Assembly: GCF_022788715.1 (NCBI RefSeq)
Contig: NZ_CP085167.1
Coordinates: 1-64,000 of the forward strand
Direction of reading: 5' to 3'
Origin: Sulfitobacter sp. DSM 110093
Lineage (GTDB): Bacteria; Pseudomonadota; Alphaproteobacteria; Rhodobacterales; Rhodobacteraceae
Length of the DNA: 64,000 nucleotides
Shown: one piece after another, positions 38,380 through 47,198 of the stretch
How the letters are laid out: every line of letters begins with the position of its first letter
Numbering within the stretch: position 1 is the first letter of the stretch
Notes under the pieces: generated by a model
Databases searched by the model: none
What the model was told of the DNA's origin: nothing
What the model saw: only the letters and a program-made list of their open reading frames with translations
Translations under genes and position numbers: made by a program

Positions 38380-39000
38380 CTATCCTTTCGGATGGCCGCT
38401 GCCACCCTCGTTTACGCGCACGCCTTTAAGTCGTCCGGCTTCCTCTACAACACGTTGCGTGAGTCCGCCAGAGGCGAGCGCCCCATGTATCACAGTTTGG
38501 CGACCGAATGCCAAACCCAATTCATCGGCTGTCAACCAACCGATGTAGTGACCGTAATGAGGGGTGCTCAGCTTGGACTTACCGCGCCCTGACCCGTCTA
38601 CGGCCTGTATCAATACTTCGGCCTCTTCGGTTTGCAACCAACCCTTGACCTTTTCGTAGCCGGCGACCGCCTTGCCTGCCTTGCGCTGGAGCGAGATCAA
38701 GTCCACCACCCGGCGCGCCAATTGTTGCTCGACTTCGTCGATCAACCCCTCTGGCAGCGTGACCGGCTGTTTCGCCGACCGAGCAAAGGCCTTTTTCTTT
38801 ACCGCAAGTTCCAGCGCGGCACGGTCAGCCGAGACATAAATGCCCCGACCCGGCAGTTTACCCAAAATATCCGGGTAAACCTGATTGTCCGGGCCGATCA
38901 CAAAACGGATCAACCCGTGTTTTGGCTGCACGTCGCCCGTGGCAATGCACTTGCGTTCTGGACCAGTCTGCTGGTCATTCGAAGCGCCACCGCGTCCCAT
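38380..39000 (-). CDS. YlxR/L7Ae-type RNA-binding protein
   Basis: The 206-residue protein joins two RNA-binding domains. The N-terminal YlxR (DUF448) domain has ERKCIATG and GRGIYVSADRAALE. The C-terminal half (about 95-190) resembles the ribosomal L7Ae/L30e fold (LISLQRKAGKAVAGYEKV). The fused form is usual in alphaproteobacteria, where it sits between nusA and infB exactly as here. I chose the ATG at 39000, with a GGGGG site seven bases upstream; a TTG two codons earlier is possible. Probable role is in translation or nucleoid/transcription control. Confidence 0.88.
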   Translation of the reverse strand: MGRGGASNDQQTGPERKCIATGDVQPKHGLIRFVIGPDNQVYPDILGKLPGRGIYVSADRAALELAVKKKAFARSAKQPVTLPEGLIDEVEQQLARRVVDLISLQRKAGKAVAGYEKVKGWLQTEEAEVLIQAVDGSGRGKSKLSTPHYGHYIGWLTADELGLAFGRQTVIHGALASGGLTQRVVEEAGRLKGVRVNEGGSGHPKG

Positions 39001-39020
39001 GTGCAACCCCCGAGGCCCGA

Positions 39021-40649
39021 TTAGGCCTCGGCCTCCTCGGCGTTCTCGCCGTCTGTTTCTACGTCGTCTTCGTCCGCGTCGGCTTCAAGCTCGGTCGGGT
39101 CGACCCAGCCCAGCATGACACGGGCGGTCATGATCATAGCTTGGGCGTCTTCAAGGCTGACCTCAAAGGGCTCAAGCGCACCATCGTCCTTAACACGCTC
39201 GCCGTTGACCGTGGTCCAGCCGCCAGCCAGTTCCCAATCGGCACAGGTGGCGAAATCTTCCAAGGTTTTCACGTCGTCTTTTGCCAGCGCTTCTAACATT
39301 TGGGGGGTCAGACCCTCAAATTCAACCAGGCTGTCTTCGACACCCAAGGCGCGGGCGTTATCAAGTGCAGCTTTGTTCTGCGCTTCGAGCACATCACGGG
39401 CACGGGCCTGCAACTCGCCAGCGGTGTCTTCGTCCACACCGTCGATGACCAGCAGCTCGTCAACTTCGACATAAGCCACTTCTTCGAGGTTGGTAAAGCC
39501 TTCGGAAACCAGAAGCTGGGCAAAGAATTCGTCCAGATCGAGGTTGTCCATGAACAGCTTGGTGCGCAGTTCGAACTCGGCCTGACGGCGCTGGCTTTCC
39601 TGCTCTTCGGTCATGATGTCGATATCGAGACCGGTCAACTGGCTGGCCAGACGCACGTTCTGACCACGGCGGCCAATCGCAAGCGACAGCTGCTCTTCGG
39701 GAACGACGACTTCGATTTTACCGGCTTCTTCGTCCAGAACCACTTTCGACACTTCCGCAGGCTGAAGCGCGTTCACAAGGAAGGTCGGCTGGTCTTCGTT
39801 CCACGGGATGATGTCGATTTTCTCGCCCTGAAGCTCGTTCACGACGGCCTGCACGCGGCTACCGCGCATACCAACACAGGCACCGACAGGGTCGATGGAG
39901 CCGTCATGCGAAATCACGGCGATCTTTGCGCGCGAACCGGGGTCACGGGCGACGGCTTTGATCTCGATGATGCCGTCATAGATTTCCGGCACTTCCATCT
40001 TGAACAACTCGGCCATGAACTCAGGCGCGGTGCGGCTCAGGAAAATCTGCGGGCCACGCTGCTCGCGGCGCACGTCTTTGATGTAAACGCGGATACGGTC
40101 GTTCGGGCGATAGCTTTCGCGGCCGATCTTTTCGTTCCGGCGCAGGATCGCTTCGCCAGCGCCCACATCGACGATAACGTTGCCGTACTCCTCGCGCTTG
40201 ACCAGACCGTTGATGATTGTACCGGCGCGGTCTTTGAATTCTTCGAACTGGCGATCACGCTCAGCTTCGCGGACCTTCTGCAGAATTACCTGCTTGGCCG
40301 ACTGCGCCGCGATGCGGCCCATCTCAACCGGGGGGACTTCTTCGACGTAAGTGTCGCCGACCTTGGGGTCAGCCATATACTGCTTGGCTTGGTCTACCGT
40401 AAATTCGGCTTGATAGTTCTCAAGCTCTTCGTCCTCGACCACAGTGCGAACGCGGGTGAAGGTCGCTTTGCCGGTCTTGCGGTCGATATCGACCCGGATG
40501 TCCATCTCGGCGCCGTAGCGGGACTTGGCGGCACGGGCGAGGGATTCTTCCATCGCTTCGACGACCAGACCGGGGTCGATCATCTTTTCGCGCGCAACTG
40601 CCTCGGCGGTTTGCAACAGCTCAAGCTGGTTTGCAGATGTAATGGCCAT
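39021..40649 (-). CDS. nusA: Transcription termination/antitermination protein NusA
   Basis: NusA binds RNA polymerase and nascent RNA to control pausing, termination and antitermination. The 542 residues contain the N-terminal RNAP-binding domain ([16 protein letters not shown]), an S1 domain (about 135-200), two KH domains with [14 protein letters not shown] and [14 protein letters not shown], and C-terminal acidic repeats with helix-hairpin-helix character, ending in a very acidic tail ([19 protein letters not shown]). The start overlaps the rimP stop by one base (TAATG). Confidence 0.97.
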   Translation of the reverse strand: MAITSANQLELLQTAEAVAREKMIDPGLVVEAMEESLARAAKSRYGAEMDIRVDIDRKTGKATFTRVRTVVEDEELENYQAEFTVDQAKQYMADPKVGDTYVEEVPPVEMGRIAAQSAKQVILQKVREAERDRQFEEFKDRAGTIINGLVKREEYGNVIVDVGAGEAILRRNEKIGRESYRPNDRIRVYIKDVRREQRGPQIFLSRTAPEFMAELFKMEVPEIYDGIIEIKAVARDPGSRAKIAVISHDGSIDPVGACVGMRGSRVQAVVNELQGEKIDIIPWNEDQPTFLVNALQPAEVSKVVLDEEAGKIEVVVPEEQLSLAIGRRGQNVRLASQLTGLDIDIMTEEQESQRRQAEFELRTKLFMDNLDLDEFFAQLLVSEGFTNLEEVAYVEVDELLVIDGVDEDTAGELQARARDVLEAQNKAALDNARALGVEDSLVEFEGLTPQMLEALAKDDVKTLEDFATCADWELAGGWTTVNGERVKDDGALEPFEVSLEDAQAMIMTARVMLGWVDPTELEADADEDDVETDGENAEEAEA

Positions 40650-41227
40650 TAGGTGTCTCCCTCAGCAGACTCTTCAGTCTCGATATCATCAAATTCGTTT
40701 TCGTCGATCGCGCCGGACGCTTTGCGCTGGCGGAGCATTTCTTTGATCAGGTCGTCGGTCAGCACCAGCTTGGCATCGCTGAGCCAGTCGAACTGCAAGC
40801 CGATGGTGCCTTCTTCGACATTGATCAGCACTTCGCCACCTTCAACGCCAGCCAGCTCACCCTTAAAGCGGCGGCGGCCATCGATCAGTTCGGTGGTCTC
40901 AATCTTGGCCTCATAGCCCTCAAAGGCATCGAAATCCTTAAGCCGCGTCAGCGGGCGGTCGATGCCGGGGCTGGAAACCTCAAGCGAATATTCGTCCAAA
41001 ATCGGATCTTCGACATCCAAGACCGCGCCGATGGCCTGCGAGATTTTGGCGCATTCGTCCACCTCGATCCCGCCATCAGGCCGGTCGGCCATGACTTGCA
41101 GGATGGTAGACTTGCCCGACATCAGGCGGACGCGCACCAACTCAAAGCCCATGTCCTCGATCACCGGGGTGATGATCTCGGCCAGGCGGCGGTCAATGGC
41201 GGCTTTGGCAATCAGGTCATTCGACAT
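40649..41227 (-). CDS. rimP: Ribosome maturation factor RimP
   Basis: RimP assists assembly of the 30S subunit. The 192-residue protein has the N-terminal domain with [15 protein letters not shown] and [10 protein letters not shown], and the C-terminal SH3-like domain with [29 protein letters not shown] split by normal linkers, ending in an acidic tail. It starts the rimP-nusA-ylxR-infB unit. A minus-strand terminator of the preceding gene lies about 40 bases upstream, and the operon promoter should lie in the AT-rich 30 bases between (around 41228-41266), though I cannot define it. No tRNA-fMet gene precedes it here. Confidence 0.92.
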   Translation of the reverse strand: MSNDLIAKAAIDRRLAEIITPVIEDMGFELVRVRLMSGKSTILQVMADRPDGGIEVDECAKISQAIGAVLDVEDPILDEYSLEVSSPGIDRPLTRLKDFDAFEGYEAKIETTELIDGRRRFKGELAGVEGGEVLINVEEGTIGLQFDWLSDAKLVLTDDLIKEMLRQRKASGAIDENEFDDIETEESAEGDT

Positions 41228-41266
41228 GAGACATCCAATTTAAATCTGGCAGTTTCGTTCAGGCAT

Positions 41267-41289
41267 AAAAAAACGGGCGCGCGGCCCGT
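41267..41289 (-). terminator. Terminator ahead of the rimP operon
   Basis: On the minus strand ACGGGC pairs with GCCCGT around a CGCGC loop and is followed by a run of seven T. It ends the short solute-binding-protein gene and separates it from rimP. Confidence 0.85.
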
Positions 41290-41379
41290 GTTCAAGATCG
41301 GTGGAGCCTTCGGTTTGGACCCGAAAGCGCCGCTGTTGAAAGGGGATATAGGCCGGAAAGCCTGAAACTGCAACCCCTC

Positions 41380-42246
41380 TCAGCCGAACCACCACCGCTC
41401 AGCCGCGCGCAGGTTGTCCATCGGCGCTTGGCGTCCGGGGTTCGGCGGTTGGCGCAGATTGTCCGACAGGGCGCTGACCCCGCCGGCGCTATCTGCCTGA
41501 AGTGTCACATCACCCCGCTCGCGATAGCGGGGCCCCGCGGGTAAATCCGCTGCATCCACAAGCCCTTCGCTCAGTGCTTGCGCCCGGACCTCCCGCGCGG
41601 GGATCGAGACAAGCTCGACCGTATCGAACCATCCGGCTGTGCCGTCCTTGTAATGGCTCTCCACCCGCTCGGCCAAAACCTGACGCCCGGCGGAAAAGCG
41701 CCGCAGACTGTAAAGCCCGGTGCCGATCCCGGCCTCTGCGGCATGCGCCGGGCGGATCACATAGCGCGATTGCGCCAGCAGCAGCGGCAGGTCGGGATTC
41801 GCCGCGGCCAATGTGACCTGCACCTTCAGGTCGTCTTGCACCGCGACCTCAGCTTCGGTCAGGACGGATTGCAGACTGGCCACAACATCGCGGGCGGTCA
41901 GCGGGCTGCCATCGTGAAAGCGCACATCGGGGCGCAGATCGAATTGCCATTGCCGCGCGCCGTCGCTGGCTTGCCAGCCAGTCGCCAACTCACCTTTGAG
42001 GATGCCATTGCCCGTAACTTCGGTCAGCGTGTCAAAAATCAGCCCCTGCCGCGCGACCTGCATGAACAGACCGTCGCCTTTGACCCAAGTGTCGTCACGC
42101 GTGGCACCCGAAAGCGCCAGCCGCAAACGGCCCCCGCGCCGGGGTGGCTCTCCGGCGCCCGCACCTGTCGCGGCCAGCAAAGCCGCAGCCGCACCGGTGG
42201 TGAAAAGCGCCCGGCGATCCAGCAGAGAGTTGCGCCCGCGCGTCAC
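41380..42246 (-). CDS. Short family-5 type extracellular solute-binding protein
   Basis: About 288 residues begin with a twin-arginine-like or lipid-free signal region (RRALFTTGAAAALLAATGAG). A peptide/nickel-binding-protein N-lobe follows: RRGGRLRLALSGATRDDTW, IFDTLTEV, LATGWQASDGARQWQFDLRP split by normal family spacing, and VRFHDGSPLTARDVVASL. Family 5 proteins are usually about 500 residues; this one lacks most of the second lobe and ends DNLRAAERWWFG. No permease or ATPase genes are adjacent. The start is placed at GTG 42246, which overlaps the pip stop by four bases (GTGA). Either a naturally reduced binding protein or a decayed transporter component. Confidence 0.72.
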   Translation of the reverse strand: MTRGRNSLLDRRALFTTGAAAALLAATGAGAGEPPRRGGRLRLALSGATRDDTWVKGDGLFMQVARQGLIFDTLTEVTGNGILKGELATGWQASDGARQWQFDLRPDVRFHDGSPLTARDVVASLQSVLTEAEVAVQDDLKVQVTLAAANPDLPLLLAQSRYVIRPAHAAEAGIGTGLYSLRRFSAGRQVLAERVESHYKDGTAGWFDTVELVSIPAREVRAQALSEGLVDAADLPAGPRYRERGDVTLQADSAGGVSALSDNLRQPPNPGRQAPMDNLRAAERWWFG

Positions 42247-43211
42247 TGGCAAATCCTATCCATGGTCCGCACCAGTTCTGCACTGATCCCCGGCTCTGAC
42301 AGGGCGTGGCCCGCGTTGCGGATCATCCGCAGATCGGCATTGGGCCAGCGCTCCGCCAGCGCATAGGCGCCCGAAGGGGGACAAATCATGTCATAGCGCC
42401 CCTGCACGATCACCCCCGGAATATGCGCGATGCGGCCCATATGTTCGAGGATCTGACCGTCGAACTCCAAAAATCCATTGTTGGTGAAGTAATGGTTCTC
42501 TAACCGCGAAAACGCCCGCGCATAGGCCGATGGCCCACCGTGCGAAACGCCATCAGAATGCACCGACGCCAGCGCATTCTCCCACGCGGCCCATGCGCGG
42601 CCATAGTTCTGCTCAACCCCCAGATCGCCCGAAAACAGCCGTCGGTGGTAAGCCGCGATTAGATCAGCGTGCTCCCCTTCGGGGATCATATTTACAAAGC
42701 GCGCCCAAAGTTCGGGCCAGAATCGCCCGGCCCCGCCGCCGTAGAACCAATCAAGCTCGGCTTGCGTCATGAGAAACACACCACGCAGGATCAGATGGCG
42801 CACGGCCTCTGGATGCGCTTGGGCATAGATCAGGGCCAAGGTCGCCCCCCAAGAACCGCCAAAAACCATCCATTTGTCGATGCCGAGTGTGCTGCGAATC
42901 AGCTCGATATCCGCGACCAAATGCCATGTCGTGTTGTCCGTGACCGACGCATGCGGGGTGGAGCGTCCGCAGCCGCGTTGGTCAAACAGTACCACCCGGT
43001 ACACCTTGGGATCGAAATAACGCCGCATTGCCGGGCTACAGCCGCCACCGGGGCCGCCATGGAGCACGACAACGGGGATACCATCGGGGTTGCCGCATTG
43101 CTCTACATAAACCTGATGCCCCTGCCCCACAGACAACATCCGCTGGTCGAAAGGCTCCACCGGCGGATAAAGATGCGCTGCGTCGCGTTTTTGGTCGGGA
43201 TACTTGTCCAT
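42243..43211 (-). CDS. pip: Proline iminopeptidase
   Basis: This alpha/beta-hydrolase removes N-terminal proline from peptides. The 322 residues show the oxyanion region VLHGGPGGGCSPAM, the DQRGCGRSTPHA block, the nucleophile elbow GGSWGATLALIYAQ, an aspartate in the VQGRYDMICPP segment and a catalytic histidine in RNAGHALSEP. This full set supports the assignment to family S33. It is coupled by a four-base overlap to the solute-binding protein, which may supply peptides. It is divergent from ubiG. Confidence 0.92.
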   Translation of the reverse strand: MDKYPDQKRDAAHLYPPVEPFDQRMLSVGQGHQVYVEQCGNPDGIPVVVLHGGPGGGCSPAMRRYFDPKVYRVVLFDQRGCGRSTPHASVTDNTTWHLVADIELIRSTLGIDKWMVFGGSWGATLALIYAQAHPEAVRHLILRGVFLMTQAELDWFYGGGAGRFWPELWARFVNMIPEGEHADLIAAYHRRLFSGDLGVEQNYGRAWAAWENALASVHSDGVSHGGPSAYARAFSRLENHYFTNNGFLEFDGQILEHMGRIAHIPGVIVQGRYDMICPPSGAYALAERWPNADLRMIRNAGHALSEPGISAELVRTMDRICQ

Positions 43212-43259
43212 TGCCGCCCTATATAGTCATTGAACCCAAAAGAGCACAGGGAGATCAGA

Positions 43260-44030
43260 ATGCAAGCGGATCAATCAACCATCGACCCCGCCGAGATCGC
43301 CAAATTCGAGGCGATGGCCGCCGAATGGTGGGATTTGAACGGCAAGTTCAAGCCGCTGCATATGCTGAACCCCTGCCGATTGGATTATATCACCAGCCAA
43401 ATCGCCGGGGAGTTTGACCGCGATCTAACTGCCGACGCGCCGTTTAAGGGTCTGCGCATTCTCGACATCGGGTGCGGCGGCGGGCTGCTGTCGGAACCGA
43501 TGGCCCGGCTGGGGGCCGAGGTGGTCGGCGCGGATGCGGCGGCGGGCAACATCCCCGTCGCGCAAATTCACGCGCAGCAGTCGGGGCTGGAGATTGATTA
43601 TCGCCACACCACCGCCGAGGATATGGCCGAGGCCGGTGAGAAATTTGACGTCGTGCTGAATATGGAGGTCGTTGAACACGTTGCCTCCCCCATCGACTAC
43701 CTGATCGCCTGCCGCCGCCTGCTGAAACCCGGCGGGCTGCACATCTGTTCGACCCTGAACCGCAATCCCAAATCCTTCATGATGGCGATTGTGGGCGCAG
43801 AGCATGTGATGCGCTGGCTGCCTAAGGGCACACATGACTGGAACAAGTTCATCACCCCCGATGAGCTTTATGAGCTGCTGAACCGCGCCGGGCTGGAGCC
43901 TGTGGACCGCAAGGGTTTCGTCTTTAACCCCGTTGCATGGTCTTGGCGTCTGTCGGATCGGGATCTGAGCGTGAACTACGTGACCGCCAGCCTTAATCCG
44001 GGCCTTAACCCTGGCTCAACTGACGCCTGA
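43260..44030 (+). CDS. ubiG: Ubiquinone biosynthesis O-methyltransferase UbiG
   Basis: UbiG methylates the two hydroxyl groups of the ubiquinone ring using SAM. From the ATG at 43260 (AGGGAG upstream) it has 256 residues with [20 protein letters not shown], the SAM motif [28 protein letters not shown] and [11 protein letters not shown]. All are characteristic. An in-frame TTG 30 bases upstream is less likely. Its last 26 bases overlap the 3' end of the convergent MarR-type gene. Confidence 0.94.
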   Translation: MQADQSTIDPAEIAKFEAMAAEWWDLNGKFKPLHMLNPCRLDYITSQIAGEFDRDLTADAPFKGLRILDIGCGGGLLSEPMARLGAEVVGADAAAGNIPVAQIHAQQSGLEIDYRHTTAEDMAEAGEKFDVVLNMEVVEHVASPIDYLIACRRLLKPGGLHICSTLNRNPKSFMMAIVGAEHVMRWLPKGTHDWNKFITPDELYELLNRAGLEPVDRKGFVFNPVAWSWRLSDRDLSVNYVTASLNPGLNPGSTDA

Positions 44031-44445
44031 GCGCGCGCAGGATCGGCAGCGTGGCGCGGACCTGCTCTTCGCCCAGATCATCCACCACGTTGGAAATCAT
44101 CGGCGTGATCGCGTTCACCGCGGCATCCCGTGCCTGCCGCCCGGCGGGGCTGATCGCAACCATCTTGCGCCGCGCGTCATCCCAATCGGGGCGAATATGA
44201 ACATAACCGGCCCACTCCAGTTTGCTGAGCGTGTTGGTCATCGCCCCGCGGGTGACGTTGAATGTCTCGGCCAATTGCGCGGGCGAGCGTTCGCCGCCGT
44301 GCCACGACAGAGAGTTCAGCACCGAAAAATGCGAGATCTCCATCCCGCGCGGCAGAACCCGCGTTAGGCGACTGCGCACCTGTTGATCGGCGGCCAGCAA
44401 TTCACCGAACAGCATGATCGCAAGGGTATTTTTATCGTCGGTCAT
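44005..44445 (-). CDS. MarR-family transcriptional regulator
   Basis: This is a 146-residue winged-helix regulator. The recognition region [29 protein letters not shown] (given in parts: [23 protein letters not shown]) and the wing [19 protein letters not shown] are typical of MarR proteins, which usually repress a neighbouring or divergent gene and respond to small aromatic ligands. It is 11 bases upstream of the amidase gene in the same direction and may control that run. Its 3' end overlaps ubiG by 26 bases. Confidence 0.87.
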   Translation of the reverse strand: MTDDKNTLAIMLFGELLAADQQVRSRLTRVLPRGMEISHFSVLNSLSWHGGERSPAQLAETFNVTRGAMTNTLSKLEWAGYVHIRPDWDDARRKMVAISPAGRQARDAAVNAITPMISNVVDDLGEEQVRATLPILRALRRQLSQG

Positions 44446-44456
44446 CTTAGGTCCGG

Positions 44457-45287
44457 TCAGGGCGCGGCAAAGGTGCGGCGGTTGGCAAGGCTGGGCACTT
44501 TGGCGCGGGCCTTGTCACATTCTTCCATGTCCATGTCACAAAAGTAAACGCCGGGGGCCGTCCCGGCATCCAACACAACCTCCCCCCAAGGGGCCACAAC
44601 CAGCGAATGCCCATAGGTGTCGCGGGTCTTATGCTCGGTGCTGGCATGGGTGCCGGTCTGCGCCGGAGCCAGCACATAGCAGCCATTCTCAATCGCCCGC
44701 GCCCGCAGCAGACTGTGCCAATGCGCGGCCCCCGTCACCGGAGAGAACGCCGCAGGCATCGTGAGGATACGCGCCCCCGCCTCTGCAAGTGCCTGATAAA
44801 GCGCGGGAAAGCGCATGTCATAGCAAACTGACATGCCGATCTTACCAAAGGGCGTCTCGGCCACTACCGCCTTATCACCGGGGCGATAGCCTGCGGACTC
44901 TCGGTAGGTTTCTGTCGCGCTGATATCCACGTCGAACATATGGATCTTGTCGTAACGGGCCACAATCTCTCCCTGCGGAGAGATCAGGAATGAGCGATTA
45001 GCAAAACGCCCGTCGCCGCCGCGCGTCTTAAGCGCAAGCGAACCGATCAGCAGCCAGATACCAGCCTTCGCCGCCTCTTCGCGCAGGGCGGCGAGGGTGG
45101 CATCGTCTTCCTCATAGGCGAGCACTGCCTGCTGATGGGACCGGCTGGTGCTGACGCAATTCGTCACCTCGGGCGTCAAGACAAATTCTGCCCCGCCCGC
45201 CACCGCCTCGCGCAATAAGGCGCGGGTTTCGATCAGATTGGTGGCCGGATCGTCCGAGACGTTGAGTTGCAGCAGCGCGGTTTTCAT
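44457..45287 (-). CDS. Carbon-nitrogen hydrolase (Nit-type amidase)
   Basis: The 276-residue protein keeps the nitrilase catalytic triad E40 (LTPEVTN), K114 (RYDKIHMFDV) and C155 (SVCYDMRFP). The YDKIHMFDV segment is typical of the Nit1/Nit2 branch, including deaminated-glutathione amidase and omega-amidase. Its gene overlaps the glutaredoxin gene by four bases (ATGA). This supports a link to glutathione metabolism, for example repair of deaminated glutathione, but that is inference from context. Confidence 0.88.
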   Translation of the reverse strand: MKTALLQLNVSDDPATNLIETRALLREAVAGGAEFVLTPEVTNCVSTSRSHQQAVLAYEEDDATLAALREEAAKAGIWLLIGSLALKTRGGDGRFANRSFLISPQGEIVARYDKIHMFDVDISATETYRESAGYRPGDKAVVAETPFGKIGMSVCYDMRFPALYQALAEAGARILTMPAAFSPVTGAAHWHSLLRARAIENGCYVLAPAQTGTHASTEHKTRDTYGHSLVVAPWGEVVLDAGTAPGVYFCDMDMEECDKARAKVPSLANRRTFAAP

Positions 45288-45544
45288 GTGTCTTGCAGCA
45301 GCGCGTCGAGTTTACCAGCGCGGTCCAGTGCGTAAAGCTCATCACAGCCACCTACATGCACCTCACCGATAAAGATCTGAGGCACGGTACGGGCACCGCC
45401 AGCGCGTTGGATCATCTCTTTCTTGCGCTCAGGTTCGGACAGAACATCGACCTCATCAAAAGCCGCGCCCTTTTGGGTCAGCAGACGTTTGGCGGAATGG
45501 CAAAACCCGCAAAGCGGGGAGGTATAGATTTCGACAGGTTGCAT
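45284..45544 (-). CDS. grxC: Glutaredoxin 3
   Basis: This 86-residue dithiol glutaredoxin has the redox centre C12-G-F-C15 (SPLCGFCHSAKRLL), the cis-proline TVPQIFI and the glutathione-binding GGCDEL. The classical E. coli centre is CPYC; Gly-Phe between the cysteines should change the redox potential slightly. It reduces disulfides with glutathione. The gene lies 36 bases downstream of comF and is translationally coupled to the amidase gene. Confidence 0.92.
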   Translation of the reverse strand: MQPVEIYTSPLCGFCHSAKRLLTQKGAAFDEVDVLSEPERKKEMIQRAGGARTVPQIFIGEVHVGGCDELYALDRAGKLDALLQDT

Positions 45545-45580
45545 AGATCACCCTTTGAACAGTTAACGTTGCACAGTGAT

Positions 45581-46312
45581 CTAGGTCTCTTTGGCCACGC
45601 GCGCCAGTGCCAGCACGAAAACGGGGCCGGAACCGGCATCAATACAGGCCTGCGTCGTGGCCGTTAGTGTGGCCCCCGACGTGAATACATCATCCACCAA
45701 AATCACGGGCCGCGCGATCAATCTGTGGCGCCGTCGTGGGTGAACGCGGATCGCCTCATGCAGCACGTCGAACCGTTCCACCCGCCCCAACCCATCAAGC
45801 GAGGGCGTGCTCCGGGTGCGTTGCAGCAAGTCAGGGCACCAACTGAGACCAGTCTGCGCCGACAGCGCCTTGGCCAGCAGGGCCGATTGATTGTAGCGCC
45901 GCTTCAGCAACCGTAGCCAATGCAACGGCACCGGAGCGATCAGCGCCTGTTCGGGCAAAATTTCCTGCACCGCCTGCGCCATCCAACGGGCTGCGGGGCG
46001 AGCGATCTCTTGGCGGTCGCCGTGTTTCAATGCCAGCACCAGTTTGCGCCCCATATCCCGATAGAGCAACGCCGCACGGCCCTGTGCCCAAGGGCGCGGT
46101 GTGGCAAGACAAGCATCACAATGCGGTGAAGCCAGATCGCCGCCACCCGGCAGCGGCACCCCGCAAGCATCGCAAACCGTGCCGCCGATAAAGGACATGT
46201 CACGCCAACAGGTGCCGCAAAGCCCGAAATCTGCGTCCACCACCCCGCCACAGCCCAGACAGCGCGGCGGGTAAATTAACGACACCGCTGTTTGAAGTCC
46301 CCGTGGCGGCAT
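45581..46312 (-). CDS. ComF-family phosphoribosyltransferase-like protein
   Basis: This 243-residue protein has a double zinc-finger N-terminus (CLGCGG, CGTCW, CDACGVPL, CDACL within about the first 70 residues) and a C-terminal phosphoribosyltransferase fold with the PRPP-loop-like VILVDDVFTSGATLTA. ComF proteins act in DNA uptake in naturally competent bacteria, probably supporting ssDNA handling, but homologues are widespread and often of unknown role. The start codon has GAGGA nine bases upstream. That site lies over the first codons of the divergent methyltransferase gene, whose start is only 14 bases away. Confidence 0.87.
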   Translation of the reverse strand: MPPRGLQTAVSLIYPPRCLGCGGVVDADFGLCGTCWRDMSFIGGTVCDACGVPLPGGGDLASPHCDACLATPRPWAQGRAALLYRDMGRKLVLALKHGDRQEIARPAARWMAQAVQEILPEQALIAPVPLHWLRLLKRRYNQSALLAKALSAQTGLSWCPDLLQRTRSTPSLDGLGRVERFDVLHEAIRVHPRRRHRLIARPVILVDDVFTSGATLTATTQACIDAGSGPVFVLALARVAKET

Positions 46313-46326
46313 TCTATGTGTTCCTC

Positions 46327-47145
46327 ATGACAGCACAGCCTCCCCTGATCGACCCCACGGCCCTTGCCCATCGCCGCGCCCGCGCGACGGTGCGGGGTAT
46401 GTTCTTGCAACAGGCAGCCGCCGATGAGGTTCAGGATCGGGTGGGACTGGTTAAGAAACCGTTTACCGCTCCAGCCATCGTGACCGCTTTCCCGCAGGTC
46501 TGGGCGGCCGCCTTCCCCAACGCCAAGATTATCCCCGAGGCCGAGGTATTGGCGCTGGAACCGCAGGCCCATGATCTGGTGATCCACGCCATGGGGCTGC
46601 ATTGGGCGAATGACCCCATCGGCCAATTGATCCAATGCCGCCGTGCGCTGCGGCCCGATGGGCTGCTGCACGCCGTGGCGCTTGGCGGGCAGACTCTGCA
46701 TGAGTTGCGGGCTTGTCTTGGCCAAGCCGAAGCCGAAGTGACCGGCGGCCTGTCGCCGCGCATTGCCCCGATGGGGGAACTGCGCGATTTGGGTGCGCTA
46801 TTGCAACGCGCCGGACTGGCGCTGCCGGTGGCCGATAGCCAACCGCTGACCGTGGAATACGAAAACGCTTGGGCATTGATGCGCGATCTGCGCGAGATGG
46901 GTGAAGGCAACGCGTTGCAAGCCCGGCTGCGCCGCCCCACAGGCCGCGCGGTTCTGATCCGGGCAGCAGAGCTTTATGCCACCCATTTCACCGCTGCCTC
47001 TGGCCGGGTCACCGCGACCTTCGATATGATCTTCCTCGCCGGTTGGGCGCCGGACGATAGTCAGCAGAGACCCCTGCGTCCCGGTTCCGCACAACAGCGG
47101 CTTGCAGATGCGCTGAATAGTCGCGAAGAGCCCCTCCCCGATTGA
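46327..47145 (+). CDS. Methyltransferase-fold protein (BioC/NDUFAF5-like), SAM motif degenerate
   Basis: The 272-residue protein resembles the NDUFAF5/BioC-like methyltransferase group in its second half: HDLVIHAMGLHWANDPIGQL, CRRALRPDGLLHAVALGGQT and LQRAGLALPVADSQPLTVEY. The glycine-rich SAM motif I expected near residue 45-60 is absent; that stretch reads VKKPFTAPAIVTAFPQVW. It may therefore not bind SAM in the usual way. The ATG at 46327 has no ribosome-binding site, and the divergent comF start lies 14 bases away, so a leaderless message is possible; GTG at 46303 is an alternative start. The partner is unknown. Confidence 0.75.
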   Translation: MTAQPPLIDPTALAHRRARATVRGMFLQQAAADEVQDRVGLVKKPFTAPAIVTAFPQVWAAAFPNAKIIPEAEVLALEPQAHDLVIHAMGLHWANDPIGQLIQCRRALRPDGLLHAVALGGQTLHELRACLGQAEAEVTGGLSPRIAPMGELRDLGALLQRAGLALPVADSQPLTVEYENAWALMRDLREMGEGNALQARLRRPTGRAVLIRAAELYATHFTAASGRVTATFDMIFLAGWAPDDSQQRPLRPGSAQQRLADALNSREEPLPD

Positions 47146-47198
47146 CCCGACCCTCAGAGCGGCTATCTCTGCGCAGATGATATGTGCGAGGAAACCCC

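Noticed and set aside
36961..38592. A 543-codon open frame antisense to infB and ylxR
   Set aside because: Product is low-complexity and lacks motifs; infB and ylxR explain the region fully.
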